DNA of 64,000 nt from Nonomuraea basaltis (GTDB lineage Bacteria > Actinomycetota > Actinomycetes > Streptosporangiales > Streptosporangiaceae). Numbering within the stretch: the stretch's first letter is position 1; every line of letters begins with the position of its first letter. The notes under the pieces are model-generated. The model had not been told where the DNA came from. It made no database searches and saw nothing but the letters and a program-made list of their open reading frames with translations. The stretch lies in the NCBI RefSeq assembly GCF_005893125.1, contig NZ_VCJS01000032.1, forward strand, positions 1 through 64,000, given 5' to 3'. Position numbers and translations under genes: made by a program. Positions 24,802 through 32,456 of this stretch are shown one piece after another.

Positions 24802-24929
24802 TCGGGAGCACGGGTCGAATTCTGTCGGTTACCACACAGGTAAAGGTTCGACTCCTTTCCGGCCCACTCGTGGGCCAGACGCCCAGGTCGGCTGGGCACC
24901 CGGCAGGAGCCCCACATCCGTGCCACCGG
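24802..24929 (+). ncRNA. Y RNA 3 with permuted tRNA-like module
   Basis: A 128-nt element. The lower stem (24,802-24,815 with 24,916-24,929) has a 2x2 internal mismatch and 8 strong inner pairs. The CGAA bulge is at 24,816-24,819; the upper stem TTCTGTCGG pairs with CCGGCAGGA (24,900-24,908) and reads into GGTTACC. The module has a T-arm (AAAGG-TTCGACT-CCTTT, 24,842-24,858), a capped acceptor-like stem (GGCCCA-CTCG-TGGGCC, 24,861-24,876) and a D-arm (GCCC/GGGC around AGGTCGGCT, 24,881-24,897). Stem sequences differ from Y RNA 2 while pairing is kept, which argues for selection on structure. Confidence 0.82.
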
Positions 24930-24945
24930 CAAGGCTGACGATCAC

Positions 24946-25090
24946 GGGGAGTGCGGGTCGAAGTCGTTCGGTTATCCTCCGGAACCGGCGGTCGCGGGGT
25001 TCAAGTCCCCGCTGCGCGGCCTGGCCGCGCGTAGCTCAGCGGTAGAGCTCCGGTCTTGATCCGGTCGGCACACCCATATCCGCCCTCCCC
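24946..25090 (+). ncRNA. Y RNA 4 with permuted tRNA-like module
   Basis: A 145-nt element. The lower stem is GGGGAGTGCGGGT (24,946-24,958) with 25,078-25,090, 12 of 13 pairs. A CGAA bulge is followed by an upper stem GTCGTTCGG with CCGGTCGGC (25,061-25,069, one T-T), reading into GGTTATCC. The tRNA-like part has a T-arm (CGGGG-TTCAAGT-CCCCG, 24,995-25,011), a 7-8-bp acceptor-like stem closed by a CTG loop (25,013-25,031) and a D-arm (GCTC-AGCGGTA-GAGC, 25,034-25,048). The acceptor halves are joined, so this cannot be a normal tRNA gene. Confidence 0.82.
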
Positions 25091-25093
25091 TCC

Positions 25094-25120
25094 CCCACAT
25101 CCGCCACCTGGCGGGTCGAA
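25094..25120 (+). promoter_or_regulatory. Permuted Y-stem hairpin in the Ro60 mRNA leader
   Basis: ATCCGCCA and TGGCGGGT form an 8-bp stem with a CC loop (25,099-25,116), flanked by CCCAC on the left and CGAA on the right. These are the same flanks that border the lower stem of the Y RNAs, but in permuted order. It ends 17 bases before the ATG, with GGAG at 25,127-25,130. An autoregulatory Ro60-binding site is the inferred role. Confidence 0.5.
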
Positions 25121-25137
25121 CCCCTTGGAGATCCTTC

Positions 25138-26817
25138 ATGGCCCGCAACCGTGACCCTCTCGCAAGCGTTTCCGCATTCGCCACCCCGCAGACCCAGCGG
25201 CTGCCCGGACGCACCGAGCAGGTGAAGAACGCGGCGGGCGGCTATGTCTTCGACAAGGACCTGTGGCGCAAGCTGGAGGACTTCCTGATCCTCGGCACCA
25301 CTGGCGGCACCTACTACGTCAGCGAGAACAAGCTGACCGCCGACAACGCCGACGTGCTGTTCAACGCGATCGCCGAGGACGGCCCGCGCGTCGTCGAACT
25401 GCTCACCGACATCTCGACCGCACGCCCGCCGCGCGCCCCGAAGCAGCGCCCGGCGCTGTTCGCGCTGGCCGCCGCTTACGCCAAGGGCGACCAGGCCACC
25501 CGCCAGGCGGCCAAGCTGGCGCTGCCAAAGGTGGCGCGCACCACCGACCACCTCGCCCAGTTCTTCGGCTACTACAAGAACCTCGGCGGCAAGCCGACCG
25601 CTCACGGCACCGCGCCGATCGTCGGCCGGTCACTGCGCACGGCGCTCGCCTCCTGGTTCCTGTCGGACCGCGCGGACACCGTCGCGTTCAAGGTGTGCAA
25701 GGCCCGCCAGCGGAAGACCCCGCAGGGCGAGGCGTTCGACCTGCGCGACGTGCTGCGCATCGCCCACCCCAAGGCGGACAGCCCGGAGCGGGCGCGGCTG
25801 TTCGGCTGGATCGCCGGGAACGTCTCCGACGAGGACGCGCGCGACGTGCTGGAGTCGGTGGACCGGTTCCTGACCGCCAAGGCCGTCACCACGGCCCGCG
25901 AGGCGATCCGCGTGGTCAACGAGCGCAAGGTGCCGTGGGAGTTCCTACCGGACGCGATGCTGCGCGAGCCTGCCGTGTGGGACGCCCTGATCGACACGGT
26001 CGGCATGACCGCGCTCATCCGCAACCTGTCCCGCATGACCCGCATCGGCACGCTCAAGCCCATGAGCGACGCCACGCGGCGCGCGATCGCCCGGCTCACC
26101 AACCAGGAGGCGCTCCTTCGGGCGCGCATCCACCCCATGGACGCCTTCCTCGCGCTGCGCGTCTACGGCTCCGGCCGGTCCCAGCCCAACCCGCGCGCCG
26201 ACGCGCAGACGTGGACGCCGGTCCCGGCGATCCTCGACGCGCTGGAGGAGACGTACGAGCTGTCGTTCGGCAGCGTCGAGCCCTCGGGCCGGCGACTGCT
26301 GGTCGCGGTGGACTCGTCCAGGTCGATGTCCGGGAATTGGGGCGGCAGCGGTGTCGTGGTCGGCGGTTCGTCGATCGGTTCGCCGTACGAGGTCGGCTGC
26401 GCTCTGGCCGTCATGCTGGCCCGCATCGAGAAGGGGAACGTGCACGTCATCGACGTGGACACCAGTGTTCACGCCTCGAAGGTGACGCCGCGCACCAACC
26501 TGCGGGAGATCAAGAGCTGGCGGCCGTCCGGCGGCGGCACCGACCTGTCGTTGCCGTTCCGGTGGGCGCGCGAGCAGCGCATGGCGGTGGACGGGGTCGT
26601 CCTGTTCACTGACAACGAGACGTGGGCCGGGCGGTCTCACCCGTCGCAGGAGCTCGAAGCCTACCGGCGTACGGTGGCGCGTGACGCCCGCGTGATCGTG
26701 GCGGCGATGACGGCGGCGGGCTACTCGATCGGCGACCCTGCCGACGCGGGGGTGCTGAACGTGGCGGGCCTGGACGCGTCGCTGCCACTGATCGTGAACG
26801 GGTTCATCCGCTCATAG
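25138..26817 (+). CDS. rsr: Ro60/Rsr-like TROVE-domain RNA-binding protein
   Basis: A 559-residue protein close to the usual 530-540. The N-terminal TROVE (HEAT-repeat ring) domain spans about 15-360, including KNAAGGYVF and LEDFLILGTTGGTYYVSE, which in Ro60 proteins form the ring start. The C-terminal von Willebrand A domain (about 380-545) has a complete MIDAS: DSSRS at 392-396, the Thr in GGGTD (about 468) and Asp in FTDNETW (about 492). Ro60 binds Y RNA on its outer ring and misfolded RNA ends in its central hole; bacterial Rsr works with PNPase or in rRNA/tRNA processing. The adjacent Y RNA array makes the assignment firm. GGAG sits seven bases before the ATG. Confidence 0.93.
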   Translation: MARNRDPLASVSAFATPQTQRLPGRTEQVKNAAGGYVFDKDLWRKLEDFLILGTTGGTYYVSENKLTADNADVLFNAIAEDGPRVVELLTDISTARPPRAPKQRPALFALAAAYAKGDQATRQAAKLALPKVARTTDHLAQFFGYYKNLGGKPTAHGTAPIVGRSLRTALASWFLSDRADTVAFKVCKARQRKTPQGEAFDLRDVLRIAHPKADSPERARLFGWIAGNVSDEDARDVLESVDRFLTAKAVTTAREAIRVVNERKVPWEFLPDAMLREPAVWDALIDTVGMTALIRNLSRMTRIGTLKPMSDATRRAIARLTNQEALLRARIHPMDAFLALRVYGSGRSQPNPRADAQTWTPVPAILDALEETYELSFGSVEPSGRRLLVAVDSSRSMSGNWGGSGVVVGGSSIGSPYEVGCALAVMLARIEKGNVHVIDVDTSVHASKVTPRTNLREIKSWRPSGGGTDLSLPFRWAREQRMAVDGVVLFTDNETWAGRSHPSQELEAYRRTVARDARVIVAAMTAAGYSIGDPADAGVLNVAGLDASLPLIVNGFIRS

Positions 26818-26847
26818 GGACCCGCCCCGCCAACAACACGCAAGAAT

Positions 26848-26876
26848 GGCCCGCCTCCCAAAGTGGGAGGCGGGCC
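26848..26876 (+). terminator. Terminator of the Ro60 gene
   Basis: A perfect 13-bp stem, GGCCCGCCTCCCA (26,848-26,860) with TGGGAGGCGGGCC (26,864-26,876), loop AAG. It lies between convergent Ro60 and PIN genes and could serve both. Confidence 0.8.
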
Positions 26877-26995
26877 GTTGAGTTCGTCATGTCAACGTGA
26901 AGCATCGGGGCAAGACTCGACGTAGCTGCCGCATCAGCGCATGTAGAACTCGATGTCGAGAACGTTTATGAGTTGTCCACAGGCCGCCTGTCAAG

Positions 26996-27583
26996 CTAAG
27001 CGGATATGGTTGGGCCAAGCTCCTTGACTGCTTCTTCCGCTGTTTTGATCACTAGTCCGAGGCTACGACGGAGCTCGTCTCTGTTCTTGAGCATTCTACC
27101 GTCGCGAGTCACGAAGACATCGTGTCCCTGCATGAGATGTGTGGTCAGGTGATGAACATCGTCGATCTTTTTGGCCTGTGCCTGCCGGTGGCCCAAATTC
27201 GTCTCATCGAGGTGGCCGACTTGGAGATGCTGAGGCAGCAAGATGCGCTGGATCTCCTGGTCGGATGCAGCTGTATCGTCTCCCGCCAGGAAAACGCCGC
27301 CGTCTAGCGTACTCATTGCGTAGCCCAGTCGCAGCGGCCCGCGGGTATATCTAATCTCGGGTCGGGCGGCCAACCACGCAAGATTGGCCACGCGGTGGCC
27401 ATCGTTCGTGACGCGCAGTTGGTCGGCTGTAAATGCCTCGGTGATCCACATTTCGATCCGACCTTGCCGCGCAAGCTCAACAAGACGATCGACAGCTTCC
27501 CAGTGGAACTGCTGTCTCACGGAGTCGATGATCGCATTAGTGTCGAGAGTGTACTTTGGCGCTGCTGGAAACTGCTCGGTCAT
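26996..27583 (-). CDS. PIN-domain-like nuclease
   Basis: A 195-residue protein with the PIN N-terminal strand YTLDTNAIID (acidic D-T-N), a middle helical part, and a late VFVTRDGRML strand with the conserved D typical of PIN ribonucleases. PIN proteins cut single-stranded RNA, often as toxins, but no antitoxin gene is evident beside it. It is convergent to the Ro60 gene. Its base composition is lower in GC than the neighbours, suggesting separate acquisition. An RNA-processing link to the Y RNA/Ro60 locus is speculative. Confidence 0.68.
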   Translation of the reverse strand: MTEQFPAAPKYTLDTNAIIDSVRQQFHWEAVDRLVELARQGRIEMWITEAFTADQLRVTNDGHRVANLAWLAARPEIRYTRGPLRLGYAMSTLDGGVFLAGDDTAASDQEIQRILLPQHLQVGHLDETNLGHRQAQAKKIDDVHHLTTHLMQGHDVFVTRDGRMLKNRDELRRSLGLVIKTAEEAVKELGPTISA

Positions 27584-27872
27584 GGGACCATCGTCCCGCT
27601 CGATTCGCTGGCGCGCCCGCTTTTTGGGAAGCTTCGCCCACTTGAACAGCGACTAGCACAACCGGACACCATCCGCTCGCGTGTAGGCGAGGCTGCATCC
27701 GAGTCCAGCCAGTGGGCGCCCACCCCTGGAAACGCGCACTGGATCTTCGAGGCAATACGCGACCCGGACGAACAGCCCGGCGAGGTGCGGTACCCCGCGC
27801 CCCGGAACAAGGAGGCAGGGAACCGGAGACCGGCGTGGACTCTGGCAGCGCGCGATCGCCTTCACTAGGTTG
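27584..27872. other. Intergenic stretch without a convincing gene
   Basis: About 290 bases between divergent PIN and PadR genes. Short open frames on both strands lack good starts and protein-like composition. The region should contain the PIN promoter; I see nothing else in it. Confidence 0.5.
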
Positions 27873-27899
27873 AACTCTAACTAGCCCATAGTTAGAGTT
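27873..27899. promoter_or_regulatory. Perfect palindromic operator before PadR gene
   Basis: AACTCTAACT (27,873-27,882) and AGTTAGAGTT (27,890-27,899) are perfect 10-bp inverted copies with a 7-base spacer, ending five bases before the PadR ATG. PadR proteins usually repress their own gene at such AT-rich dyads. Confidence 0.7.
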
Positions 27900-27904
27900 A
27901 GAGC

Positions 27905-28234
27905 ATGGGTACTACGCCCCGCATGACCATCCCCACCCAGCTCGTCCTCCGCGCCCTGCTCGAAGATCCCACGCGGGAGATGTACGGGCTGGAAATCTGC
28001 CGGGCCGCCGGCCTCGCGCCCGGCACCATCCACCCCATCCTCGCCCGCTTCGAGGGCATCGGCTGGCTGGAGTCGCGCTTTGAGGATGTGGAGCCGCGCG
28101 AGGCGGGCCGACCTCGCCGCCGGTACTATCGACTTACGCCGCATGGGGCAGAAAACGCACGCAATACTCTTCTCCGCACATCAGCCAGGTGGATGACTCT
28201 TGTGGCGCGTTCGCGAATGGCAGATGGCGCATGA
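27905..28234 (+). CDS. PadR-family transcriptional regulator
   Basis: A 109-residue winged-helix protein (MTIPTQLVLRALLEDPTREM, then GTIHPILARFEGIGWLES and GRPRRRYYRLT) with a short C-terminal dimer helix. The ATG is almost leaderless behind a perfect palindrome. The next gene starts inside its stop codon (ATGA), a common actinobacterial PadR-membrane protein pair. Confidence 0.85.
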   Translation: MGTTPRMTIPTQLVLRALLEDPTREMYGLEICRAAGLAPGTIHPILARFEGIGWLESRFEDVEPREAGRPRRRYYRLTPHGAENARNTLLRTSARWMTLVARSRMADGA

Positions 28235-29223
28235 TGGAGATGGATCCTTCTGCGGCCAACGCTGTCATCGGCAAGGCCTCCACCGATAGCTTAGCTCGCA
28301 TCATCGCAGTAGCGCTGATGGACGCCCTAAACATCATTCAGTTCGCGCGTAGACACAGCGGAGACGATGGGCTTTGCAGCGAAAACTGCGTCTCACAGTG
28401 CGATGTCGGTCTATATAGATGGAAAGTACTTGATGCCCACAGATATACTGCGGCCGCACTAGCGATAACTCGGCAACTTACCGAGAATCTGGCCAGCGAG
28501 ATCGCAGATAGATCAAAGAGAATTCCTTCTCTTAGTGTTCTCTCCGTCGCGTCAAGCCTTGTCGGGAGTTTGGAAACCATCAATCGACTCACGTATGGGC
28601 TTAATTCCGCTGATTCTATGTTCGGCGGAGGCAATAGGCGCATCTACGGCACCAAGGATGCTCTGGAGTTGCATGAGCGGCTAGAGGCGGCCACCCAGAT
28701 CGCTTGCACACTTGCCGCTAGCATGGACGCTGATGTAGCGGAAATCGGCGGGCTTCGACGGCAAGGCAATACGTCCTACACCGCCGAATGGCTCATCCTC
28801 AAAATAATTCAGCAAGTCCCTCCACGCCACCGAGCGCGTTACGCCGAGGAGTTTTGGACGGAACTACGCGAACTGGCAATGGCCAACACTTCCCGTCCGT
28901 TCCAAATTCTCTACGCCGTTCAGCAGTTGTCACAGGTGCGGCAGCTTCGGGCAGCCCTCCAGGCACTCGACCAGTCACGCTTCTACCGGCTTCGCCGCAT
29001 GGCGTGCTGGATTCTCGCTTCCGACTGGCGAACCTGGGGATTCCTCGGCCCACTGATGGCGTTCGCGATCGTGAACGTGCATCTCCGGCAGGGTTGGGGC
29101 TCGGCGTTCTTCACGATCCCAGGTGTCGTGGCCTTCTATGCGGGCGTGGAGTGGCTGAGAAAGCGCTGGGTGGTGGAGTTCAAGCGGCGGGGCCGGTCGC
29201 GCGAGAGATCTTCCAGCGAATGA
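28231..29223 (+). CDS. PadR-linked membrane protein
   Basis: A 330-residue protein. A long helical cytoplasmic part ends in a basic segment and two transmembrane helices (about 262-277 and 283-302), then a basic tail. The middle region (VPPRHRARYAEEFWTELREL) occurs in many actinobacterial PadR-adjacent proteins. Function unknown; it is probably regulated by, and partner of, the PadR protein. Lower GC in the 5' half. Confidence 0.7.
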   Translation: MMEMDPSAANAVIGKASTDSLARIIAVALMDALNIIQFARRHSGDDGLCSENCVSQCDVGLYRWKVLDAHRYTAAALAITRQLTENLASEIADRSKRIPSLSVLSVASSLVGSLETINRLTYGLNSADSMFGGGNRRIYGTKDALELHERLEAATQIACTLAASMDADVAEIGGLRRQGNTSYTAEWLILKIIQQVPPRHRARYAEEFWTELRELAMANTSRPFQILYAVQQLSQVRQLRAALQALDQSRFYRLRRMACWILASDWRTWGFLGPLMAFAIVNVHLRQGWGSAFFTIPGVVAFYAGVEWLRKRWVVEFKRRGRSRERSSSE

Positions 29224-29236
29224 GCACGCAAAATGT

Positions 29237-29268
29237 GCCCTACCATCCCCGGCGAGGGACGGCAGGGC
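29237..29268 (+). terminator. Terminator after the membrane protein gene
   Basis: GCCCTACCATCCC pairs with GGGACGGCAGGGC with two mismatches around a short loop, 14 bases beyond the stop. The remaining bases to 29,445 hold no gene. Confidence 0.5.
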
Positions 29269-29445
29269 GCGTGAGTCCATGTAGCGGGTGCGGGCTGATC
29301 CGGCTTATGAGGCCGTCGAGCACAGCCGGTGCTCCTACCCGCGTCGCATGGCAGATCGAGAACCTAGGATCGGTCTGCCATGGCCGACACCTCACGATAC
29401 CGGGCTCTCGATGGCGAGAGGGCCCAGATTACGCAAGCAGAACTG

Positions 29446-29646
29446 CTAGTGCGAGTCGTCGATCCGCTGTGGCTTGGACTGTTCGGCGTTCGGCACCGCG
29501 TATACGCCGAGCGCCGTCAGCACGGCGAGGACCGCGTTGACGATCTCGGTGGCGGTGAACACATCGTCGGACACCGCGCCGTTCACGGCCACGATTGCGG
29601 CGAACAGGGCGGCGACGATGGTCTTGGCGTATCGGCTTATCTTCAT
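29446..29646 (-). CDS. Small holin-like membrane protein
   Basis: A 66-residue protein. It has a basic N terminus (MKISRYAKT), one hydrophobic segment (about 9-25) and a second (about 36-52), ending in a charged tail. This form is typical of the small putative holins beside actinophage endolysins. GGAGG lies before the ATG. It is separated from the endolysin gene by an inserted plus-strand gene. Holin function is inferred from position. Confidence 0.6.
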   Translation of the reverse strand: MKISRYAKTIVAALFAAIVAVNGAVSDDVFTATEIVNAVLAVLTALGVYAVPNAEQSKPQRIDDSH

Positions 29647-29784
29647 GAATGCCTCCAGGCATGCGAAAGGCCCGCCGTTTGGCAGGGCCTCGGTTCTCAC
29701 TTGCAAGTTGAGTGGCCTGGTTCGGCCAACTCTGTCATTCACAAATCGGTGTCCGGCGCTGGCGTATCGGTTACCGTCCCGACC

Positions 29785-30954
29785 ATGACCACGCCCGACG
29801 ACCCTACAGTCCGGCTGCAGCTCCCCACGCAGCCGCCGCAGCCGGTTGTGAGCAGTTCGCCGCCGAAGCAGCAGCGGCGCGTGACAAGGACATTCAAGAA
29901 CCTGGCGCGGCCGACGCCTGCCCCGGCTCCAGCGCCTCCCGAGAAGCGTCGATGGCTCAGTGGGCACAGACCGCGCGTGACACCACCGACGCAGGCCGAA
30001 CTGGACACGTTACCCGTCAAGGACCGGCAGGAGCTGTACGACACGCGACGGCAGCGGCCCTGGCAGCACCTCACATCGCTGGGGGTGCTGTTCGGCGTGC
30101 TGTTCACCGCAGGTGGGCTTGTCTACACGGCCAAGACCTGGGAGACAGGGCAGGAAACGCTCCGGACCACGCAGCAGCAGCAGATCACGGATCGCTATAC
30201 AAGGGCCGTCGAGCAGATCGGGGCGGACAAGTCGGTCGAGGTGCGCATCGGCGGACTCTACGCCCTCGGACGGATTACTAGGGACTCTAGCGCTGACGCT
30301 ACGACTGTTGAGGAAATCATGGTGGCGTACATCTTGGAGCATGACGGCAAGACCGGAGCCACCCGCACTTTTACTCCGTCCGAGGACGTACCTTCCTGGA
30401 AACCCGGCGCTGACGTTCGTACCGCCGTGAGAGTGCTCGGAACGATCCCCCGGGCTGGCTGGGGAACGCCCATCCTCTTCACCGCTGATTTTGTAAGCGC
30501 GGACTGGCGTGGTGTGAATCTCCGTGATGCATATCTGTCCTACGCGAACCTAAGCCGCGCACGCCTGAACGTCGCGGACCTGGCCAGCGCGGACCTGTCC
30601 CACACGGTGTTGACTAGGGTGAATCTGTTCGGCGCGCGTTTGAGCGACGCGAACCTGATCGGTGCGAACCTGACCGAGGCGGAGTTGATCCACGCATACT
30701 TGGCAGACGCGGTCTTGACCGACGCGTACCTGGCCGACGCCGTCCTAACCGGCGCTGTTCTAACCGGCGCCAACTTGACTGGCGCTGACCTAAACGGCGC
30801 CAAGCTGACTGGCGCGGACCTGCGCGGCGCCGTCCTGACCGGCGCAGACCTGACTGAGGCGCACCTCAACGGCGCAGACCTGCGGAACGCCAAGGGCATG
30901 AGCCCAGAGCAGATCCGCAAAGTCGCGATCACGGACAGCACCACCAAGTTCTAA
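29785..30954 (+). CDS. Pentapeptide-repeat protein with one TM segment
   Basis: A 389-residue protein. Residues 1-70 are Pro/Thr-rich and basic, one transmembrane helix lies at about 93-115, a helical linker follows, and about 30 A(D/N)LxX pentapeptide repeats occupy about 235-375. The repeats fold as a right-handed beta helix. Related actinobacterial proteins are of unknown function; the MfpA type mimics DNA but lacks the membrane anchor. It lies on the opposite strand between lysis genes, so it is probably a lysogenic cargo gene. Confidence 0.8.
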   Translation: MTTPDDPTVRLQLPTQPPQPVVSSSPPKQQRRVTRTFKNLARPTPAPAPAPPEKRRWLSGHRPRVTPPTQAELDTLPVKDRQELYDTRRQRPWQHLTSLGVLFGVLFTAGGLVYTAKTWETGQETLRTTQQQQITDRYTRAVEQIGADKSVEVRIGGLYALGRITRDSSADATTVEEIMVAYILEHDGKTGATRTFTPSEDVPSWKPGADVRTAVRVLGTIPRAGWGTPILFTADFVSADWRGVNLRDAYLSYANLSRARLNVADLASADLSHTVLTRVNLFGARLSDANLIGANLTEAELIHAYLADAVLTDAYLADAVLTGAVLTGANLTGADLNGAKLTGADLRGAVLTGADLTEAHLNGADLRNAKGMSPEQIRKVAITDSTTKF

Positions 30955-30962
30955 GCCAGCGA

Positions 30963-31718
30963 TCACACCACCCGCAGCAGTGCCGCCCACGTCTTCGGCC
31001 CGCACACACCATCGGTGGGCAGCTTCGCGGCCTTCTGGAACTCCTTCAGCGCGTCGTACAGCGGGTCACCAAACTGCGTGTCGTCCACGCCGCCGTTCAA
31101 CCCGTAGTCCCGCGCGTGCAGCAGGTAGAACAACGTCTTGACGTGCCAACGCAGCGGGTCGTCTGCCGTTTTGCCTGCGCCGTGACGCAGCGTGGGCAGT
31201 TGCTTCACGATCTCCTCCATCCAGGTCAGCTCAGGGGCCGGCGCGGGCTTCACGCCCGAATAGGCGGGGTATCCGTAGCCGGAGATGCAGGCGTGGGAGC
31301 GGCGGTGCCGCATGACGCGGTTGCTGGTGTTGCCCTCGATCGTCGTGATCGTGCCGTCGCGGTGGACCGCTTCGACGATGCCGACGTGATCGATCGCGCC
31401 GATCATGTTCTTGCTTCCGGCCCAGTCGAAAAAGACGATCGCGCCGCGCCGTGGCGCCTGCCCCCAGCGGCCCCTGTCCTTGAACCAGTCGGCGTAGGTG
31501 GGGGTGTAAGCGAAATCGCCTACGTCAGGCAACAGCTTCGCCTTGTCGGCGGCCCAGGCGAGGAACATCGCGCACCACGGCTGCTTGGCCCACCAGTCCG
31601 GCTTGTCGTGCCGCTCGGCCCACCACGCGCCGTACCGGGTCCAGCCGTCGCGGCGCTCGCCCTGGCCGAGTTCGCCGCGGACGATGTCGAGCAGGACGTC
31701 TTCAGGCCGCTTCGGCAT
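30963..31718 (-). CDS. Endolysin: CHAP amidase/endopeptidase plus peptidoglycan-binding domain
   Basis: A 251-residue lysin. The CHAP domain (about 5-150) has Cys49 (QPWCAMF), His111 (AIDHVGIVE) and an acidic residue in TIEGNTS. The C-terminal PGBD (about 190-250) ends in GVCGPKTWAALL. It cuts cell-wall peptide bonds at lysis. GGAGG precedes the ATG, and its start overlaps the upstream small gene. Confidence 0.9.
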   Translation of the reverse strand: MPKRPEDVLLDIVRGELGQGERRDGWTRYGAWWAERHDKPDWWAKQPWCAMFLAWAADKAKLLPDVGDFAYTPTYADWFKDRGRWGQAPRRGAIVFFDWAGSKNMIGAIDHVGIVEAVHRDGTITTIEGNTSNRVMRHRRSHACISGYGYPAYSGVKPAPAPELTWMEEIVKQLPTLRHGAGKTADDPLRWHVKTLFYLLHARDYGLNGGVDDTQFGDPLYDALKEFQKAAKLPTDGVCGPKTWAALLRVV

Positions 31719-31950
31719 GCGTCACCTCCCCCGCGTCGATCCAGACGATCTGTGTCGCTCCCCCGTGGCCGTGGATGGCTTCGACGTCGTCGAGGCAGCT
31801 CCAGTGGACGAGGGAAGGTCGTGCGCCGCGCCAGCGCACCGAGACGGAACCGTCCGGCCAGAGCACGCCGTCTGCCACCCGGCCGGTGCCGGAGATGCCG
31901 CTGACGTCGTGGTCGCGTTGCAGGAAGAACAGGCGTGGATAGATGTTCAC
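31702..31950 (-). CDS. Small phage protein upstream of endolysin
   Basis: An 82-residue protein, GTG start overlapping the previous stop (GTGA) and its own end overlapping the endolysin. It has a compact beta-rich look with WPDGSVSVRWRG. Family not recognised. Confidence 0.6.
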   Translation of the reverse strand: MNIYPRLFFLQRDHDVSGISGTGRVADGVLWPDGSVSVRWRGARPSLVHWSCLDDVEAIHGHGGATQIVWIDAGEVTHAEAA

Positions 31951-32078
31951 TGCTCCTCCTGGGATTCGTCTTCGACGACGGAGCCGGGCTCTTGTGGCAC
32001 CTCGTCCTGGGGCGGGTCGCCGGCGGTCAGTGCTGCGGCGTTGTAGGGCGCAAGCGGCAGCGCCTCGTGTTCAGGCAT
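31947..32078 (-). CDS. 43-residue acidic phage peptide
   Basis: A short frame, MPEHEALPLAPYNAAAL..., ending in an acidic EDESQEEQ tail, with GAGG before the ATG and a GTGA overlap with the next gene. The coupling makes it likely to be real. Function unknown. Confidence 0.55.
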   Translation of the reverse strand: MPEHEALPLAPYNAAALTAGDPPQDEVPQEPGSVVEDESQEEQ

Positions 32079-32159
32079 GGGGAACCTCGGTAAGGGGTCG
32101 ATTTGATGAGATCAATTCGGTGGTGTCGCCACTGATCAAGGCGACGAAGGGCTGCCGCG

Positions 32160-32456
32160 TCAGCCTTGGGTGAGCTGGATCAGCGCGATCACCGCGCTGG
32201 CCACGGTCACCAGCAGGCCGACGACGGCGATGATCTGCCGGGTGCGCTCGGTGAGCTGCGCGTTCGTGACGGCGGTTTTCTCGACCTCCGCCAGCCGCAT
32301 CTCCAGGCCGCCAACCTGTTCGACCAGCGCGGCATGCCGGTCCTCAACCTGCTTGAGCTGATGCAAGACCAACCTCATCTGCCCATCAGTCCGCTCGAAC
32401 CCGACCTCAAGCAGACGACGCAACTCGGCCAGCGACAGCGCCAGGTTTTCATCCAT
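32160..32456 (-). CDS. Coiled-coil protein with C-terminal TM (XhlA-like)
   Basis: A 98-residue protein. A long heptad-patterned helix (about 10-70) is followed by one transmembrane helix (IIAVVGLLVTVASAVIAL). This matches hemolysin XhlA/phage holin-accessory proteins. It overlaps the upstream gene by eight bases and sits in the lysis cluster. Confidence 0.65.
   Translation of the reverse strand: MDENLALSLAELRRLLEVGFERTDGQMRLVLHQLKQVEDRHAALVEQVGGLEMRLAEVEKTAVTNAQLTERTRQIIAVVGLLVTVASAVIALIQLTQG

Noticed and set aside
24680..25050. Three normal or intron-split tRNA genes
   Set aside because: T-arm precedes the D-arm in each unit, the acceptor halves are joined by 3-4-nt loops, and there is no anticodon arm; the long flanking stems with Ro-binding motifs explain them as Y RNAs.
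24515..25116. CRISPR array
   Set aside because: The repeated words are strands of long hairpins, vary in sequence, and are not evenly spaced with unique spacers; no cas genes are present.
27395..27868. Plus-strand gene over and beyond the PIN gene
   Set aside because: Antisense to the PIN protein, no ribosome site, and no protein-like pattern.
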